Of a DNA stretch of 64,000 bases, positions 8,265-16,266 are shown piece by piece (positions within the stretch are counted from its first letter, which is position 1; every line of letters starts with the position of its first letter). The notes beneath the pieces were generated by a model that worked only from the letters and a program-made list of their open reading frames with translations, searched no databases and had not been told where the DNA came from. The stretch lies in contig JAFLYY010000001.1 of assembly GCA_029785825.1 (NCBI GenBank), positions 1,581,374 to 1,645,373 of the forward strand, in the 5' to 3' direction. Made by a program: the position numbers and the translations under genes. The DNA is from Nitrososphaerota archaeon. GTDB lineage: Archaea; Thermoproteota; Nitrososphaeria; Nitrososphaerales; Gagatemarchaeaceae.

Positions 8265-8651
8265 TTACTTATCTGAAGGGAAGAGTTCCTCGTACAACGA
8301 GACGTCGGAGAAGATAGGGCTCGATGCCATGCCACTCTGCTCCCAAAGGGCCTCGGGAGAGATGGGCTTCATTTCAAGCCCAGCCAAGGTCATCACAAGC
8401 CAGTGGAATGGCATCTGCTGCCCCTGGTACCGTCCCTCGTGTTGTATGGCAGCCCTCATCACGCCCCTGTAGTACTCCCTGAGGTCCACGTCGTTTGAAT
8501 CGGGGTAACTTTTCGGAAAGCCGGTAGCGAACAGGACGGTCGAATCAGAGGGGAGCTCTGTGGTCTCTTCAGACTCGAACTCCTGGTCGACGGCCCAGTC
8601 GGTTTCGACGTCGGGGATTCCAAACCTCTTCTTCAGGCCTTCAATCAACAA
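8265..8651 (-). CDS. Conserved-looking hypothetical protein
   Basis: The 128-residue acidic soluble protein has no recognised domain. It begins with TTG, and a TATA-like tttgattaag (rc, about 8672-8681) lies 25-30 bases upstream. Hydrophobic-core patterning in QMPFHWLVMTLAGLEMKPISPEALWEQ suggests a folded helical C-terminal half. The N-terminal half is rich in Glu, Asp and Ser. No function can be assigned, and the neighbours on either side do not suggest one. Confidence 0.5.
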   Translation of the reverse strand: MLIEGLKKRFGIPDVETDWAVDQEFESEETTELPSDSTVLFATGFPKSYPDSNDVDLREYYRGVMRAAIQHEGRYQGQQMPFHWLVMTLAGLEMKPISPEALWEQSGMASSPIFSDVSLYEELFPSDK

Positions 8652-8753
8652 TGAGGAGTCCCTGCGGCCACTTAATCAAACGTCATTTTTGAAAACGGAT
8701 GAAGAGAGCGTTCATCGGCGTTGAACGGCACTAAAGGGCCGAATGAAAAAGCG

Positions 8754-9245
8754 TCAGGAGAGATACGGCGCCGTCAGTTGGGCCACGAGGTCTACGGATT
8801 CCAGAACATAGGAGCCGTCGCTCCCGATGCCCTCTACTGTGACGTGGTAGGTCTGCCCCGGCGAGACAGAGGCCGTAGACTGGAGGGTGATGTTCGCTAT
8901 GCTGTCCAGTCCGGGTGCGAAGGGCCCAGGGACTCTCCCCGCCGAGGCGTTCCCCACGAAGAGACGGATGCTCGAGAGAGGTGTGGACCCCTGCACGTCC
9001 AGTTTCAGCGTGAGGTAGTCCGGGGTAGCCACCCCAAGCTGATCCGTGGTGTTCATCGTGACGAGCTCCGCGGAGACTATTGAGAAGTGCGGGCATGTGG
9101 TTTGTAAGGGTGTGCACGAGGTCGGAGAGGCAGGGAGCGACTGAATCTGGTACCCCACAGTAGTGGCTTCATAGTTGAGCACCAACCCCACCCCAATCAC
9201 CAGGGCAGTGCAGAGCGCGAAGACCACCAAGCCTCTGGCGTACAC
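8754..9245 (-). CDS. Secreted or membrane-anchored hypothetical protein
   Basis: The 163-residue protein has one N-terminal hydrophobic helix (about residues 4-25, GLVVFALCTALVIGVGLVL) after a short basic start, then an extracellular beta-rich domain. The Cys pair in SCTPLQTTCPHF could form a disulfide, and the sequons NTT, NAS and NIT suit N-glycosylation by AglB. The layout resembles pilin-like or tethered surface proteins, but no class III signal peptide motif is evident. It starts with GTG and follows the threonine dehydratase on the same strand by 32 bases, although a functional link is doubtful. Confidence 0.6.
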   Translation of the reverse strand: MYARGLVVFALCTALVIGVGLVLNYEATTVGYQIQSLPASPTSCTPLQTTCPHFSIVSAELVTMNTTDQLGVATPDYLTLKLDVQGSTPLSSIRLFVGNASAGRVPGPFAPGLDSIANITLQSTASVSPGQTYHVTVEGIGSDGSYVLESVDLVAQLTAPYLS

Positions 9246-9277
9246 AAAGTGCGGTCAGGCGAACCGGGATATCTCCC

Positions 9278-10249
9278 TTACGATTGCTGTGAGGGTGGCG
9301 GCTCCAGGATCTTCCTCAACAGTTCCAGAGATATGTTCCCGCCGGAGACAACCAAGACCACCCTGTCTCCTAGGCCGGGCGCCTTGGCCAGAAGGGGGGC
9401 GAGCGGCGCGGAACCCGACGGCTCAGCGACAATCCGGGCTGTGTTGACCATGGCCTTGGTGGCAGCGAGTAACCACTCTTCTGAAACTGCTATGGCGGAG
9501 TCGACGTACCTTGAACAAGCCTGAAGGGCGAGTGACCCCAGAGCTTGGGGTATGAGGCCATCTGCCAAGGAAGGTTGGGAAGGGACATTCACCACCTTGT
9601 TCGCCTTCAGGGCGGCAGTGAGCTTCGGGGCGTTTTTTGGCTCGACGCCGATTACCCTCGCGCTAACACCTCTCTCCTTGAGGGCGGTCGCGACCCCCGA
9701 GATGAGGCCACCTCCTCCCACTGGTACGAGGACCGAGTCGAAGTCGCTGAGTTGCTCGGAAATCTCCATCCCGCAGGTTCCCTGCCCGGCGACCACCTCT
9801 GGGTCGTCGAAGGGATGAATGAAAGCCGCTCCGGTAGCCCTAGCTATCTCCTTCGCCTTCGCTTCGCGTTCCTCGCTGAACCGCCCCGCCCTCACCACGT
9901 CTGCTCCGTAGTCCTGGATTGCCTCTACCTTTTCCCTCACCGCCGTCTCGGGGACTACGATGGTGCATCTCTTCCCGAGCAGTTTTGAGGAATAGGCTAC
10001 TGCGATGCCGTGATTCCCTGAAGAGGCTGCGACAACATCACTTTCTTTTACCTCAGAGATCTTGTTGTAAGCTCCCCTGATCTTGAAGACCTTAATGGGC
10101 TGAAAGCACTCCAACTTGAGGTACACCTCTCGCCCCGTAAGGCGTGAGAGCGAAGGAGATTCGACCAGAGGGGTCCTGCTGGCGACTCCCGCGATCCTTT
10201 CGGCGGCTGCCTCTATCTCCCTAAGGTGGGGGAACGTTCCCTGCTCCAT
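9278..10249 (-). CDS. Threonine/serine dehydratase (PLP fold type II)
   Basis: This enzyme deaminates L-threonine to 2-oxobutanoate, or serine to pyruvate, feeding isoleucine synthesis or amino-acid catabolism. The 323-residue product has the PLP lysine Lys56 in FKIRGA, the asparagine loop SSGNHG, the phosphate-binding loop VGGGGLISG and the closing segment VVSGGN. It lacks a C-terminal ACT domain, so it resembles the unregulated catabolic form or a serine/threonine racemase-type relative. ATG at 10249 was preferred because homology begins there; an upstream ATG at 10336 would add an atypical basic extension. Confidence 0.92.
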   Translation of the reverse strand: MEQGTFPHLREIEAAAERIAGVASRTPLVESPSLSRLTGREVYLKLECFQPIKVFKIRGAYNKISEVKESDVVAASSGNHGIAVAYSSKLLGKRCTIVVPETAVREKVEAIQDYGADVVRAGRFSEEREAKAKEIARATGAAFIHPFDDPEVVAGQGTCGMEISEQLSDFDSVLVPVGGGGLISGVATALKERGVSARVIGVEPKNAPKLTAALKANKVVNVPSQPSLADGLIPQALGSLALQACSRYVDSAIAVSEEWLLAATKAMVNTARIVAEPSGSAPLAPLLAKAPGLGDRVVLVVSGGNISLELLRKILEPPPSQQS

Positions 10250-10380
10250 CTGCCTCCCCTCCTCGCCCGGGCTAGAAAAGCGGGTTCGCCAGAGCACCGT
10301 ATGTGTTGGATGGATTCGCCGTCTGTGAGGACCCACTCTGCGAGACCGGAAAGCGTAGAGGGCCTGCGCTTCACAGTGCT

Positions 10381-10647
10381 TTAACCAGGACTTTCGCTGA
10401 TTTCCGACTCTGAGTATCCTAGGACGTCGGTAGATCCGGCGTCAATCTTGACCTGGATTAGATGCCGCTTGATCAGGAGGACCCCAGCCGCCAGCTTCAC
10501 GTCGGCCTTCACACTCCAGATGCCATTGTCGCTCATCACCTCGACGAACTTCACCCTGCCGAGCCTCTTGCCGTATCGTTTCTCCATCCATGACTTCGCC
10601 ACCTGCTCGGCGTCGTCCGTGGTTGCAAGCAGAGACACAACCTCCAC
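10381..10647 (-). CDS. Small hypothetical protein
   Basis: The 88-residue soluble protein alternates beta and alpha segments. A helix AEQVAKSWMEKRYGKRL is followed by strands VKFVEVMSDNGIWSVKADVKL and KRHLIQVKIDAGSTDVLGYSESE. This is reminiscent of PepSY-like or cystatin-like small folds, although no family is certain. It ends shortly before the threonine dehydratase start region on the same strand. Composition and the amphipathic pattern support a real gene; function is unknown. Confidence 0.6.
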   Translation of the reverse strand: MEVVSLLATTDDAEQVAKSWMEKRYGKRLGRVKFVEVMSDNGIWSVKADVKLAAGVLLIKRHLIQVKIDAGSTDVLGYSESEISESPG

Positions 10648-10734
10648 ATAGTCACTCTCGCTATATCGCCGCGGGCGTGATTCGTTTGAACAACAGGTTA
10701 GGAAAACTGAACTGAGAAGAGTCTAGCCACCCTT

Positions 10735-11035
10735 AATGGGTCCGATAAAGACCCCCATCAGTTAGGGCAATCTGACCCGTCCCTTGGAACATTATGTTTC
10801 CAACGGGCCGTTGGCGGCATGTTCCGTCTCGCTGGCGCATCCACTTCGGTGCGGACTAGCACATAAGAGGAGGAAACGAACCCTCCAGGGGGCCGCACCA
10901 GCCACGGTGGACATCATGTCAAATCCGATCTTCTGTTTCAGGAAGTATATGATGTCGTTGTGGGGGTTGTGGTGGGTATTTCGCGCGGAGGTCGACACTG
11001 TCGGAGAGCCGCCCTGTCGGACCTTGATTTTTTGG
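10735..11035. ncRNA. Candidate structured non-coding RNA
   Basis: No credible protein is found here, but several helices can be drawn. The ends pair through GGTCCGATA (10739-10747) and TGTCGGACC (11015-11023), with one G-U. Inside lie CCAACG/CGTTGG (10800-10805 and 10809-10814), GGTGCGG/CCGCACC (10849-10855 and 10893-10899) enclosing GGAGG/CCTCC, and GACATCAT/ATGATGTC (10910-10917 and 10949-10956) capped by a further stem. A TATA-like cttatac on the minus strand (11047-11053) lies 24-26 bases before the closing helix, whereas a T6 run follows it on the plus strand (11028-11033), so the strand is unresolved. The universally conserved RNase P and SRP RNA motifs were not found. Confidence 0.5.
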
Positions 11036-11095
11036 TGCCGGCCGAGTATAAGTGGAGGCTAACCAGCTTGGTGCAGGAAAAACGGGCTGGTCAGC

Positions 11096-11275
11096 TCAAC
11101 CTCTGATGGATGAGCTGACCTTCTGCGCCACGTCAGGCGGAATCGACTGCATGCCGTGCGTCAGCTTAGCGTGCACCGCCGCCAGTTGCGTCACTTCATC
11201 CCTGGAGGAGGCACCTTTCACTTCGAAGCCACACTTCATGCCGATGTCCTTGCATTTGAACTCGTAAGCTGCCAA
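11096..11275 (-). CDS. DUF1059 family small protein
   Basis: This 59-residue protein was read directly from the minus strand and starts with TTG. It matches the DUF1059 pattern: FKCKDIGMKCGFEVKG near the N-terminus with two cysteines (Cys8 and Cys15), then a helix DEVTQLAAVHAKLTHGM containing two histidines, and a short tail. The Cys/His set is thought to bind a metal, but the function of the family is unknown. Paralogues are common in Nitrososphaerota and other soil microbes. A TATA-like ccttttacc (rc, 11306-11314) is placed suitably for a leaderless message. Confidence 0.8.
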   Translation of the reverse strand: MAAYEFKCKDIGMKCGFEVKGASSRDEVTQLAAVHAKLTHGMQSIPPDVAQKVSSSIRG

Positions 11276-11318
11276 GTTCTAGTCGGACTTTTTGCTCGCT
11301 GAAGTGGTAAAAGGATTC

Positions 11319-11336
11319 AGCCGGCGGGCGCCGGCT
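11319..11336. repeat. GCCGGC hairpin, second copy
   Basis: A 7-bp stem AGCCGGC/GCCGGCT encloses the loop GGGC. It matches the hairpin at 6875-6890 in both arm sequence and loop length. It lies between the divergent DUF1059 and beta-solenoid genes, so a terminator role is unlikely for this copy. Confidence 0.5.
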
Positions 11337-11526
11337 AGTGGCGGAGCGGAATCGCCCGGGCCACGGCCGATGCTACTTCGGTTCATGCTCGTCCTTCCTT
11401 CTTTTCTCGTCGCTTTCCTTCAACTTACGCTATGCGAACGTCTGGCGGGCCCAGATAGTCAGGGCACCTTCGGTAATCACCAGACGTGAGTCGTCAATAT
11501 ATCGACCGGGGAGGCGAGGTCCGGAC

Positions 11527-12741
11527 GTGAGCGACTTCGCACTGAGAGTCGAGCGTGGGCAGTCGGTTACACTATCAGACGTCGACGGCGACCTCGTCCT
11601 AGAAGGGGGGGTCGTCGTCCCGGCCGCAGGGGTCGTGACAGTCCGGGGTGACGTCCATGTAAGGCAGAGGTCGGTTGTGAAAGGGAGCCTGGAGGCCGAG
11701 TCGGTCATGGGGGACGGCGACCTGCAAGTGGAAGGAGACTTTGAAGCGGAGGAGGTTAGGCTGGGCGACGGTGCGAGCTTGGAGGTGAGAGGGAACCTGA
11801 AATCGGAGAGCGTTGACGTGCCCAACCAGCTGGAGGTCGGAGGAAGAACCGACGTCAGTGACATGCGCGTCGGAGGGACCGCCATCTTGTCAGGAGAAGC
11901 TGCGGCTGAGAATGTGAAGGTCGGAGGGACGCTGAAAGCTAGCTCAACGCTGAAGGCTGAAGACGTCAAAGTAGGAGGGACTCTTGAGGTGAAGGCTCTG
12001 GTCTGTGAAGATGTGACCGTCGGAGGGAGCCTGAAGGCAGAGACCATAGACGCGGAGGGGGTGAAAGTGGGCGGAACTGCCCAGATAACGGGAGAGACGA
12101 GAATCGAAGACCTGGTGGTCGGGGGGACGGCTGAGGTCGGAAGCGGCACCATAGAGGACGCCAGGGTCGGAGGAACCCTGAGCTCGTCAGGTGGAATCTC
12201 GTTCGAAGATGTGGACGTCGGCGGGCGCGTGTCGCTGGCGTCAGGGAAGGGCGGGAGCATATCGGTGGGAGGGACTCTGGAGGTCAGCCGCGACCTCGTC
12301 TTGGATGAGGACCTTGACGTGGGCGGCACGGTCAAGATAGGAGGAGACTTGAAGGCCGAAGACATCTCCGTCGGAGGGGGGCTCGAAGCCGCGAGCGCCC
12401 TCGCAGAAGGGAAACTTGAGACGGGACGAGACCTCCTCACAATCAGGGGGTCGAAGGCAGAGGATGTGGAGATAGGAAGGCGCGGGAAGGTGAAGGGACC
12501 GATAGTGGGCGGGAGGGTCAGGATCAGGGACAACGCGATAGCCGAGGACATTCATGCGGAGGACCTGTGGTTGGGAGACAAATGCTCTGCCCGGGACATC
12601 TACATCCGACGGGGCGAAATCGGGAACGGCTGCGTCGTGTCCGGGAGGGTGCTGTATACTGAGGCTCTTAGGCTTGGAAGAGGCGTAAGCCTGACCATTC
12701 AGCCTGAGAAGGTGACGGAACTCCCGAATCCGCCGCTATGA
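11527..12741 (+). CDS. Bactofilin-like polymer-forming beta-solenoid protein
   Basis: The 404-residue protein is built from at least twelve repeats of about 16-19 residues centred on VGG(T/S/R) (for example VKVGGTLKA and VDVGGRVSL). This pattern forms a right-handed beta-helix as in bactofilins and DUF583/polymer-forming proteins. Bactofilins are usually under 200 residues, so this one is unusually long. No signal peptide or membrane segment is present, implying a cytoplasmic filament or scaffold. GTG at 11527 was chosen because ggggaggcgagg precedes it and a TATA-like aatatatcg lies near 11495. Its stop overlaps the start of the winged-helix gene, indicating translational coupling. Confidence 0.82.
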   Translation: MSDFALRVERGQSVTLSDVDGDLVLEGGVVVPAAGVVTVRGDVHVRQRSVVKGSLEAESVMGDGDLQVEGDFEAEEVRLGDGASLEVRGNLKSESVDVPNQLEVGGRTDVSDMRVGGTAILSGEAAAENVKVGGTLKASSTLKAEDVKVGGTLEVKALVCEDVTVGGSLKAETIDAEGVKVGGTAQITGETRIEDLVVGGTAEVGSGTIEDARVGGTLSSSGGISFEDVDVGGRVSLASGKGGSISVGGTLEVSRDLVLDEDLDVGGTVKIGGDLKAEDISVGGGLEAASALAEGKLETGRDLLTIRGSKAEDVEIGRRGKVKGPIVGGRVRIRDNAIAEDIHAEDLWLGDKCSARDIYIRRGEIGNGCVVSGRVLYTEALRLGRGVSLTIQPEKVTELPNPPL

Positions 12742-13016
12742 GCAAGGTCAAGAGGTCGAAGCTTGACATATATTGTTCGTTGCTCCGCGCGATAGACTCC
12801 TACGGCGGGTCGGGGCGCATCACGCACCTCTCTTACGCATCCAACACCCCCTTGGACAGGACGAGGAAATACCTGCAGTTTCTCGCCGGCAGGGGGTTGC
12901 TTAGGGCCGACGAAGGGGAAGATGGCACTGACTACGTTATGACTCCGAGAGGCTACGAGTTCATGAGGGCCTATGCTGTGGTGGGCGCAATAATCGACGC
13001 CGACAAGGGCGACTAA
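12738..13016 (+). CDS. Winged-helix DNA-binding protein
   Basis: The 92-residue protein is a compact archaeal winged helix. The first helix is KLDIYCSLLRAIDSYG, followed by RITHLSYASNTPLDRTRKYLQFLAGRGLL as the helix-turn-helix, a wing with DYVMTPRGYEFM and a C-terminal helix suited to dimerisation. Its ATG overlaps the TGA of the beta-solenoid gene (ATGA), so both are made from one message. It could regulate the solenoid gene, but no palindrome was identified at that promoter. Confidence 0.82.
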   Translation: MSKVKRSKLDIYCSLLRAIDSYGGSGRITHLSYASNTPLDRTRKYLQFLAGRGLLRADEGEDGTDYVMTPRGYEFMRAYAVVGAIIDADKGD

Positions 13017-13071
13017 GCGCGGTTGACCGAGTGTGCCAGGCTATGAAACGGTTTGAGACGCGGCATCCCGC

Positions 13072-13626
13072 CTAGCTCTGGCGGGCAGGCGCAGTGGAGA
13101 GTCTGGAGGACTTCAAGGCCGCGATTATCTCCTTGCAGAACGCCGGTAGGTCCGCGGGGGACCGCGAGGTAATGATGTTCCTGTCGTTCACCACGGGTCG
13201 GTCGACGTATCTGGCGCCGGCGTTGACCACGTCCTCCTTGATTGAGCTGAAGCAGGTCATAGAAAGATCCTTGGCCAGCCCGGCTGACGCGAGGACCCAC
13301 CCAGCGTGGCAGATGGCCGCTACCACCTTCCCTCTGGCGTGCATCTCCTTCACAAAACCGAGGAGCGAAGGATAGCGCCTCATGTAGTCAGGGGCGTAGC
13401 CTCCGGGGATGATTACGGCGTCGAAGGCGTCGGGCTTTGCTTGGTCGACAGGCATGTCAGGTTTCGCTTCCAGGCCGTGTTTCCCTCTGTAAAGCACGCC
13501 CGAGCCTGTCCCCAGCACGGTAATCTCCGCGTCCGCCTCCTTCAGCCGGTAGTAAGGGTACCAGAACTCGAGGTCCTCGTAGAGGCTTTCCACCAAGATG
13601 GCTACTTTTCTGCCTGACAGCGACAT
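13072..13626 (-). CDS. DJ-1/PfpI superfamily protein
   Basis: The 184-residue protein is a class I glutamine amidotransferase-like fold of the PfpI type. It carries the nucleophile-elbow Cys106 followed by His107 in AICHAGW, the oxyanion loop IIPGGYAPDYMRR, and an acidic residue near position 17-20 that normally interacts with the cysteine. Members act as deglycases, glyoxalases or peptidases; the precise activity cannot be told from sequence. A TATA-like cttatatc (rc, 13650-13657) lies about 27 bases upstream of the ATG, giving a leaderless promoter. Confidence 0.92.
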   Translation of the reverse strand: MSLSGRKVAILVESLYEDLEFWYPYYRLKEADAEITVLGTGSGVLYRGKHGLEAKPDMPVDQAKPDAFDAVIIPGGYAPDYMRRYPSLLGFVKEMHARGKVVAAICHAGWVLASAGLAKDLSMTCFSSIKEDVVNAGARYVDRPVVNDRNIITSRSPADLPAFCKEIIAALKSSRLSTAPARQS

Positions 13627-13659
13627 GACCTGCAGATACCGTTCTGCCGATATAAGGGG

Positions 13660-14300
13660 TTGCGATCAGGAAGGGCAACGGAGTCTGCGGGCGTCCTCGG
13701 GGTCTCCGTTCTCCCATATGGGGGCGGGACTCCTGATTCGAGCGGCTTCACGTGGGCCGATGTTATGGAATGCCCACCCTAAGCCCGGTTGAATTGGTGG
13801 AGAGAGTCGAGGTCTCAGAACGGGCGGCGACATTGTGAGAATCGAGATATGGAAACGGTTCTTCAGCAGAATCGCCGGTGACCGCCTCGCCGGCATCTAC
13901 CGCGCCTCCACCAGTGGATATGGCTGGAGGCGGCAGAGAGGAACATAACGGACTTCTTCGGGGTCCCCAATTCGCGCTCCGAATCTCCGGGGCGCTGCCC
14001 TTCGCGTCTACGTAACTTTCCCATTCCCTTTTGTCGTGGGTCAGAGACGGAAGGTAACGTTACATGCAGCCGTGGGTGGATCGTTGTTCTTGTTGGCTGC
14101 GTAGTCCATGGATGTGCCGTGGGCGTGCATGTGGACTGTGGGGTGCTGCGCTTCACCGCCCTAATCGCGATGCGACCGTTAGGCGCTTATCGGCCCGGCG
14201 GCTGCGACACCCCCCGTTGTTGTTTTGGAATATCATCGCTGAGGTCTTCAGCAGCCGGCGACGTTAGTGGGAGTCACGAAAATGAGTCGTCTGCTGCGAG
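13660..14300. other. Long intergenic region rich in potential hairpins
   Basis: Between the PfpI and polyprenyl synthase genes there are about 700 bases with no convincing protein. Several short hairpins can be drawn: GGAGTC/GACTCC (13680-13685 and 13728-13733) around CCCATATGGG, GCCGG/CCGGC near 13874-13894, GCCTCCA/TGGAGGC (about 13903-13931), AGTCCA/TGGACT (14103-14108 and 14132-14137) and GCTGA/TCAGC (14238-14252). It may contain an RNA gene, but no end-to-end fold or known RNA motif was found. Confidence 0.3.
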
Positions 14301-14340
14301 CGACAGATGTATTACATAACACTCAGCGCTGTAGTCAGCC

Positions 14341-15339
14341 GTGCAGACTCCGGACATCGTTCGGTGGCTGAAGGACTATATCGGACCCGTCAATTCGGCC
14401 CTCGAAGAGTTGTGCCCGCCTGGAGGCGCCACCCCACTTGAGAGGGCAGCCTTCGACGCACTGTCCGTAGGCGGTAAGAGGGTCCGCGGTACCCTGGCGC
14501 TGCTCTGGTGCGAGATGTACTCGGGGGACTATAAGCCGGCTATCAACCTCGCGGCGGCCTATGAGCTCGCCCACGCAAGCGCCCTCATCCAAGATGACAT
14601 CATCGACCGCTCCGAGATGCGGAGGGGGGAGAAATCGATAGGGGCGAGATATGGCCTTGCCACTGCGCTGCTTGCATCAGACCTGCTACTCTTCAACGTC
14701 CCGAAGATGGTCGCCAGGTATGAGAACCTAGAGAGCAGGAGGCTCGCGAGAGTCCTCGACCTGCTCGGAGAGGCGTGCAGGGCGACCACCTGGGGGGAGT
14801 TCATAGACATGGAGATGGCCGGCGACGGGGAGGCCTCGGAAGGGCGCTATGAAGAGATGATCAGGCTCAAGACATCCAGCCTGCTGAGCGCTCCCTGCGC
14901 CAGCGGGGCGCTGGTAGGAGGGGCGTCTGACGAGGGAGCGGCGCTAGCAGAGAGGTTCGGGGAGGAGGTGGGGATGGCCTACCAAATCCAGGACGATGCC
15001 CTTGACCTTGTTGGCGACGAGTCGGAGCTCGGGAAGCCTGTGTTTACGGACATGAGGGGCGGAAAGAAGAGCGTGGTCCTAATGCACTGCATGGATCGAT
15101 GTGGGAGCGAGGACAAGGCGTTCATACGTGGCCTCATGAACCGGACAGGGGCCTACGGCAAGCCAGAGATAGAGAGACTGAGGCGACTTATCAGAGAGCG
15201 AGGTTCCCTCGCCTATGCACGGAAGGAGGTCGAGCGCCACACAGAAGAGGCGAAGCGCATCCTCGGCCCCACCCCAGAAGGCACCGTGAGGTCGCGCCTC
15301 CTTGAGCTGACGGACTACTTGGCAGCGAGATACTACTGA
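14341..15339 (+). CDS. Polyprenyl (geranylgeranyl-type) diphosphate synthase
   Basis: This enzyme condenses isopentenyl diphosphate with allylic diphosphates to make C20 or longer prenyl chains, the precursors of archaeal ether lipids. The 332-residue product has the GGKRVRG motif (44-50), the first Asp-rich motif DDIIDRSEMRR (from Asp85) and the second motif QDDALD (Asp218-Asp222). Small residues (Ser, Ala) occupy the positions four and five before the first Asp pair, compatible with C20 or longer products. It starts with GTG; attacata at about 14309-14316 is a plausible TATA box. Confidence 0.93.
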   Translation: MQTPDIVRWLKDYIGPVNSALEELCPPGGATPLERAAFDALSVGGKRVRGTLALLWCEMYSGDYKPAINLAAAYELAHASALIQDDIIDRSEMRRGEKSIGARYGLATALLASDLLLFNVPKMVARYENLESRRLARVLDLLGEACRATTWGEFIDMEMAGDGEASEGRYEEMIRLKTSSLLSAPCASGALVGGASDEGAALAERFGEEVGMAYQIQDDALDLVGDESELGKPVFTDMRGGKKSVVLMHCMDRCGSEDKAFIRGLMNRTGAYGKPEIERLRRLIRERGSLAYARKEVERHTEEAKRILGPTPEGTVRSRLLELTDYLAARYY

Positions 15340-15611
15340 CCAGCAACGGCGAATAGAAACCTTCCTTCTTGGACGTCCCATGCTCATCCGTTCGGGGGAA
15401 AGCCATTGTGGTTTTCGGAGGACGCCCCGTGGTCTCCGCCGACGCCGACAACAGGACTCTCGAAGGGGATGCGGAATGTGCCGGCGAGGCGGGGGCCCAC
15501 GTGGGCGACCTTATGAGGCGGAAGTATAGGGTCGGGATGCTCGAGGGCTCGGCGAATGTGACCGGGGCGGCTGGCGTGCCGCTAATAAGCCCCCAAAGCC
15601 GGCTTCGACCG

Positions 15612-16241
15612 TTGGCCAAGAGTTTAGGGTCGCCGGAGGAAATTGCCCAGACGATAAAGAGGCTTTACGAGCGCGGGCTTGTCTCTGGCGTAGGCGGGAA
15701 CGCCAGCGTGATTGTCCGGCCGAAGGAGCAGGTCTTGATCACCCCAGCAGGGTTCTTCAAGGGCGGGGTCGCAAGTGGTGACATTGTAAAGGTGAACTTA
15801 GACGGGAAGGTGTCCGGAGGCGGCACCCCTTCGAGCGAACTTCCCACCCACCTCTTGGCCTACAGGCTGAGGGGCGACATCTGCGCCATCGTCCATGCCC
15901 ACCCACCAGCCGCAGTGGGGCTCGTCACAGCTGGACTTCAGATACCGGTCATGACCCCCGAGCACGCAGTCATGGTCAGACGTCTGGAGACTGTTGACTT
16001 CGCCACCCCAGGAGCGGCTGGCGCGGCGGCCGTGGCCGAGAGCTTGAAGGTATGCGACGTGGTGGGGGTACGGAACCATGGCTTCTTCTCGCTCGGAAAA
16101 GACCTGCACGAAGCGGCGTCCAGGCTCGAGGTCCTCGAAGAGAGCGCCAGGGTTTACCTCGCGGGGAAGCTGGCCGGAGGCGTCACCGGGTTGACAGAGG
16201 TGGAGCAGAAGAGAATCAGAGGGGCGTACGGCCGCGAGTAG
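15612..16241 (+). CDS. Class II aldolase / fuculose-phosphate aldolase-like protein
   Basis: The core protein of about 209 residues has the zinc site of class II aldolases: Glu76 in SSELPTH, His95 and His97 in HAHPPA, and a third His in the VRNHGFFSLG motif. It could cleave fuculose- or rhamnulose-type phosphates, or act as a methylthioribulose-phosphate dehydratase; the substrate is not evident. Homology begins shortly after the TTG at 15612, but in-frame ATG codons at 15513 and 15540 and GTG at 15576 are alternatives. An MFS transporter follows immediately and may import or export a related compound. Confidence 0.85.
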   Translation: MAKSLGSPEEIAQTIKRLYERGLVSGVGGNASVIVRPKEQVLITPAGFFKGGVASGDIVKVNLDGKVSGGGTPSSELPTHLLAYRLRGDICAIVHAHPPAAVGLVTAGLQIPVMTPEHAVMVRRLETVDFATPGAAGAAAVAESLKVCDVVGVRNHGFFSLGKDLHEAASRLEVLEESARVYLAGKLAGGVTGLTEVEQKRIRGAYGRE

Positions 16242-16266
16242 CCAAGCAGGCGTCGATACTTCCCGT

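Noticed and set aside
11430-12551. Long open frame on the minus strand opposite the beta-solenoid gene
   Set aside because: It is a mirror of the repetitive GC-rich solenoid gene, with Ser/Pro/Thr-only composition and no recognisable domain.
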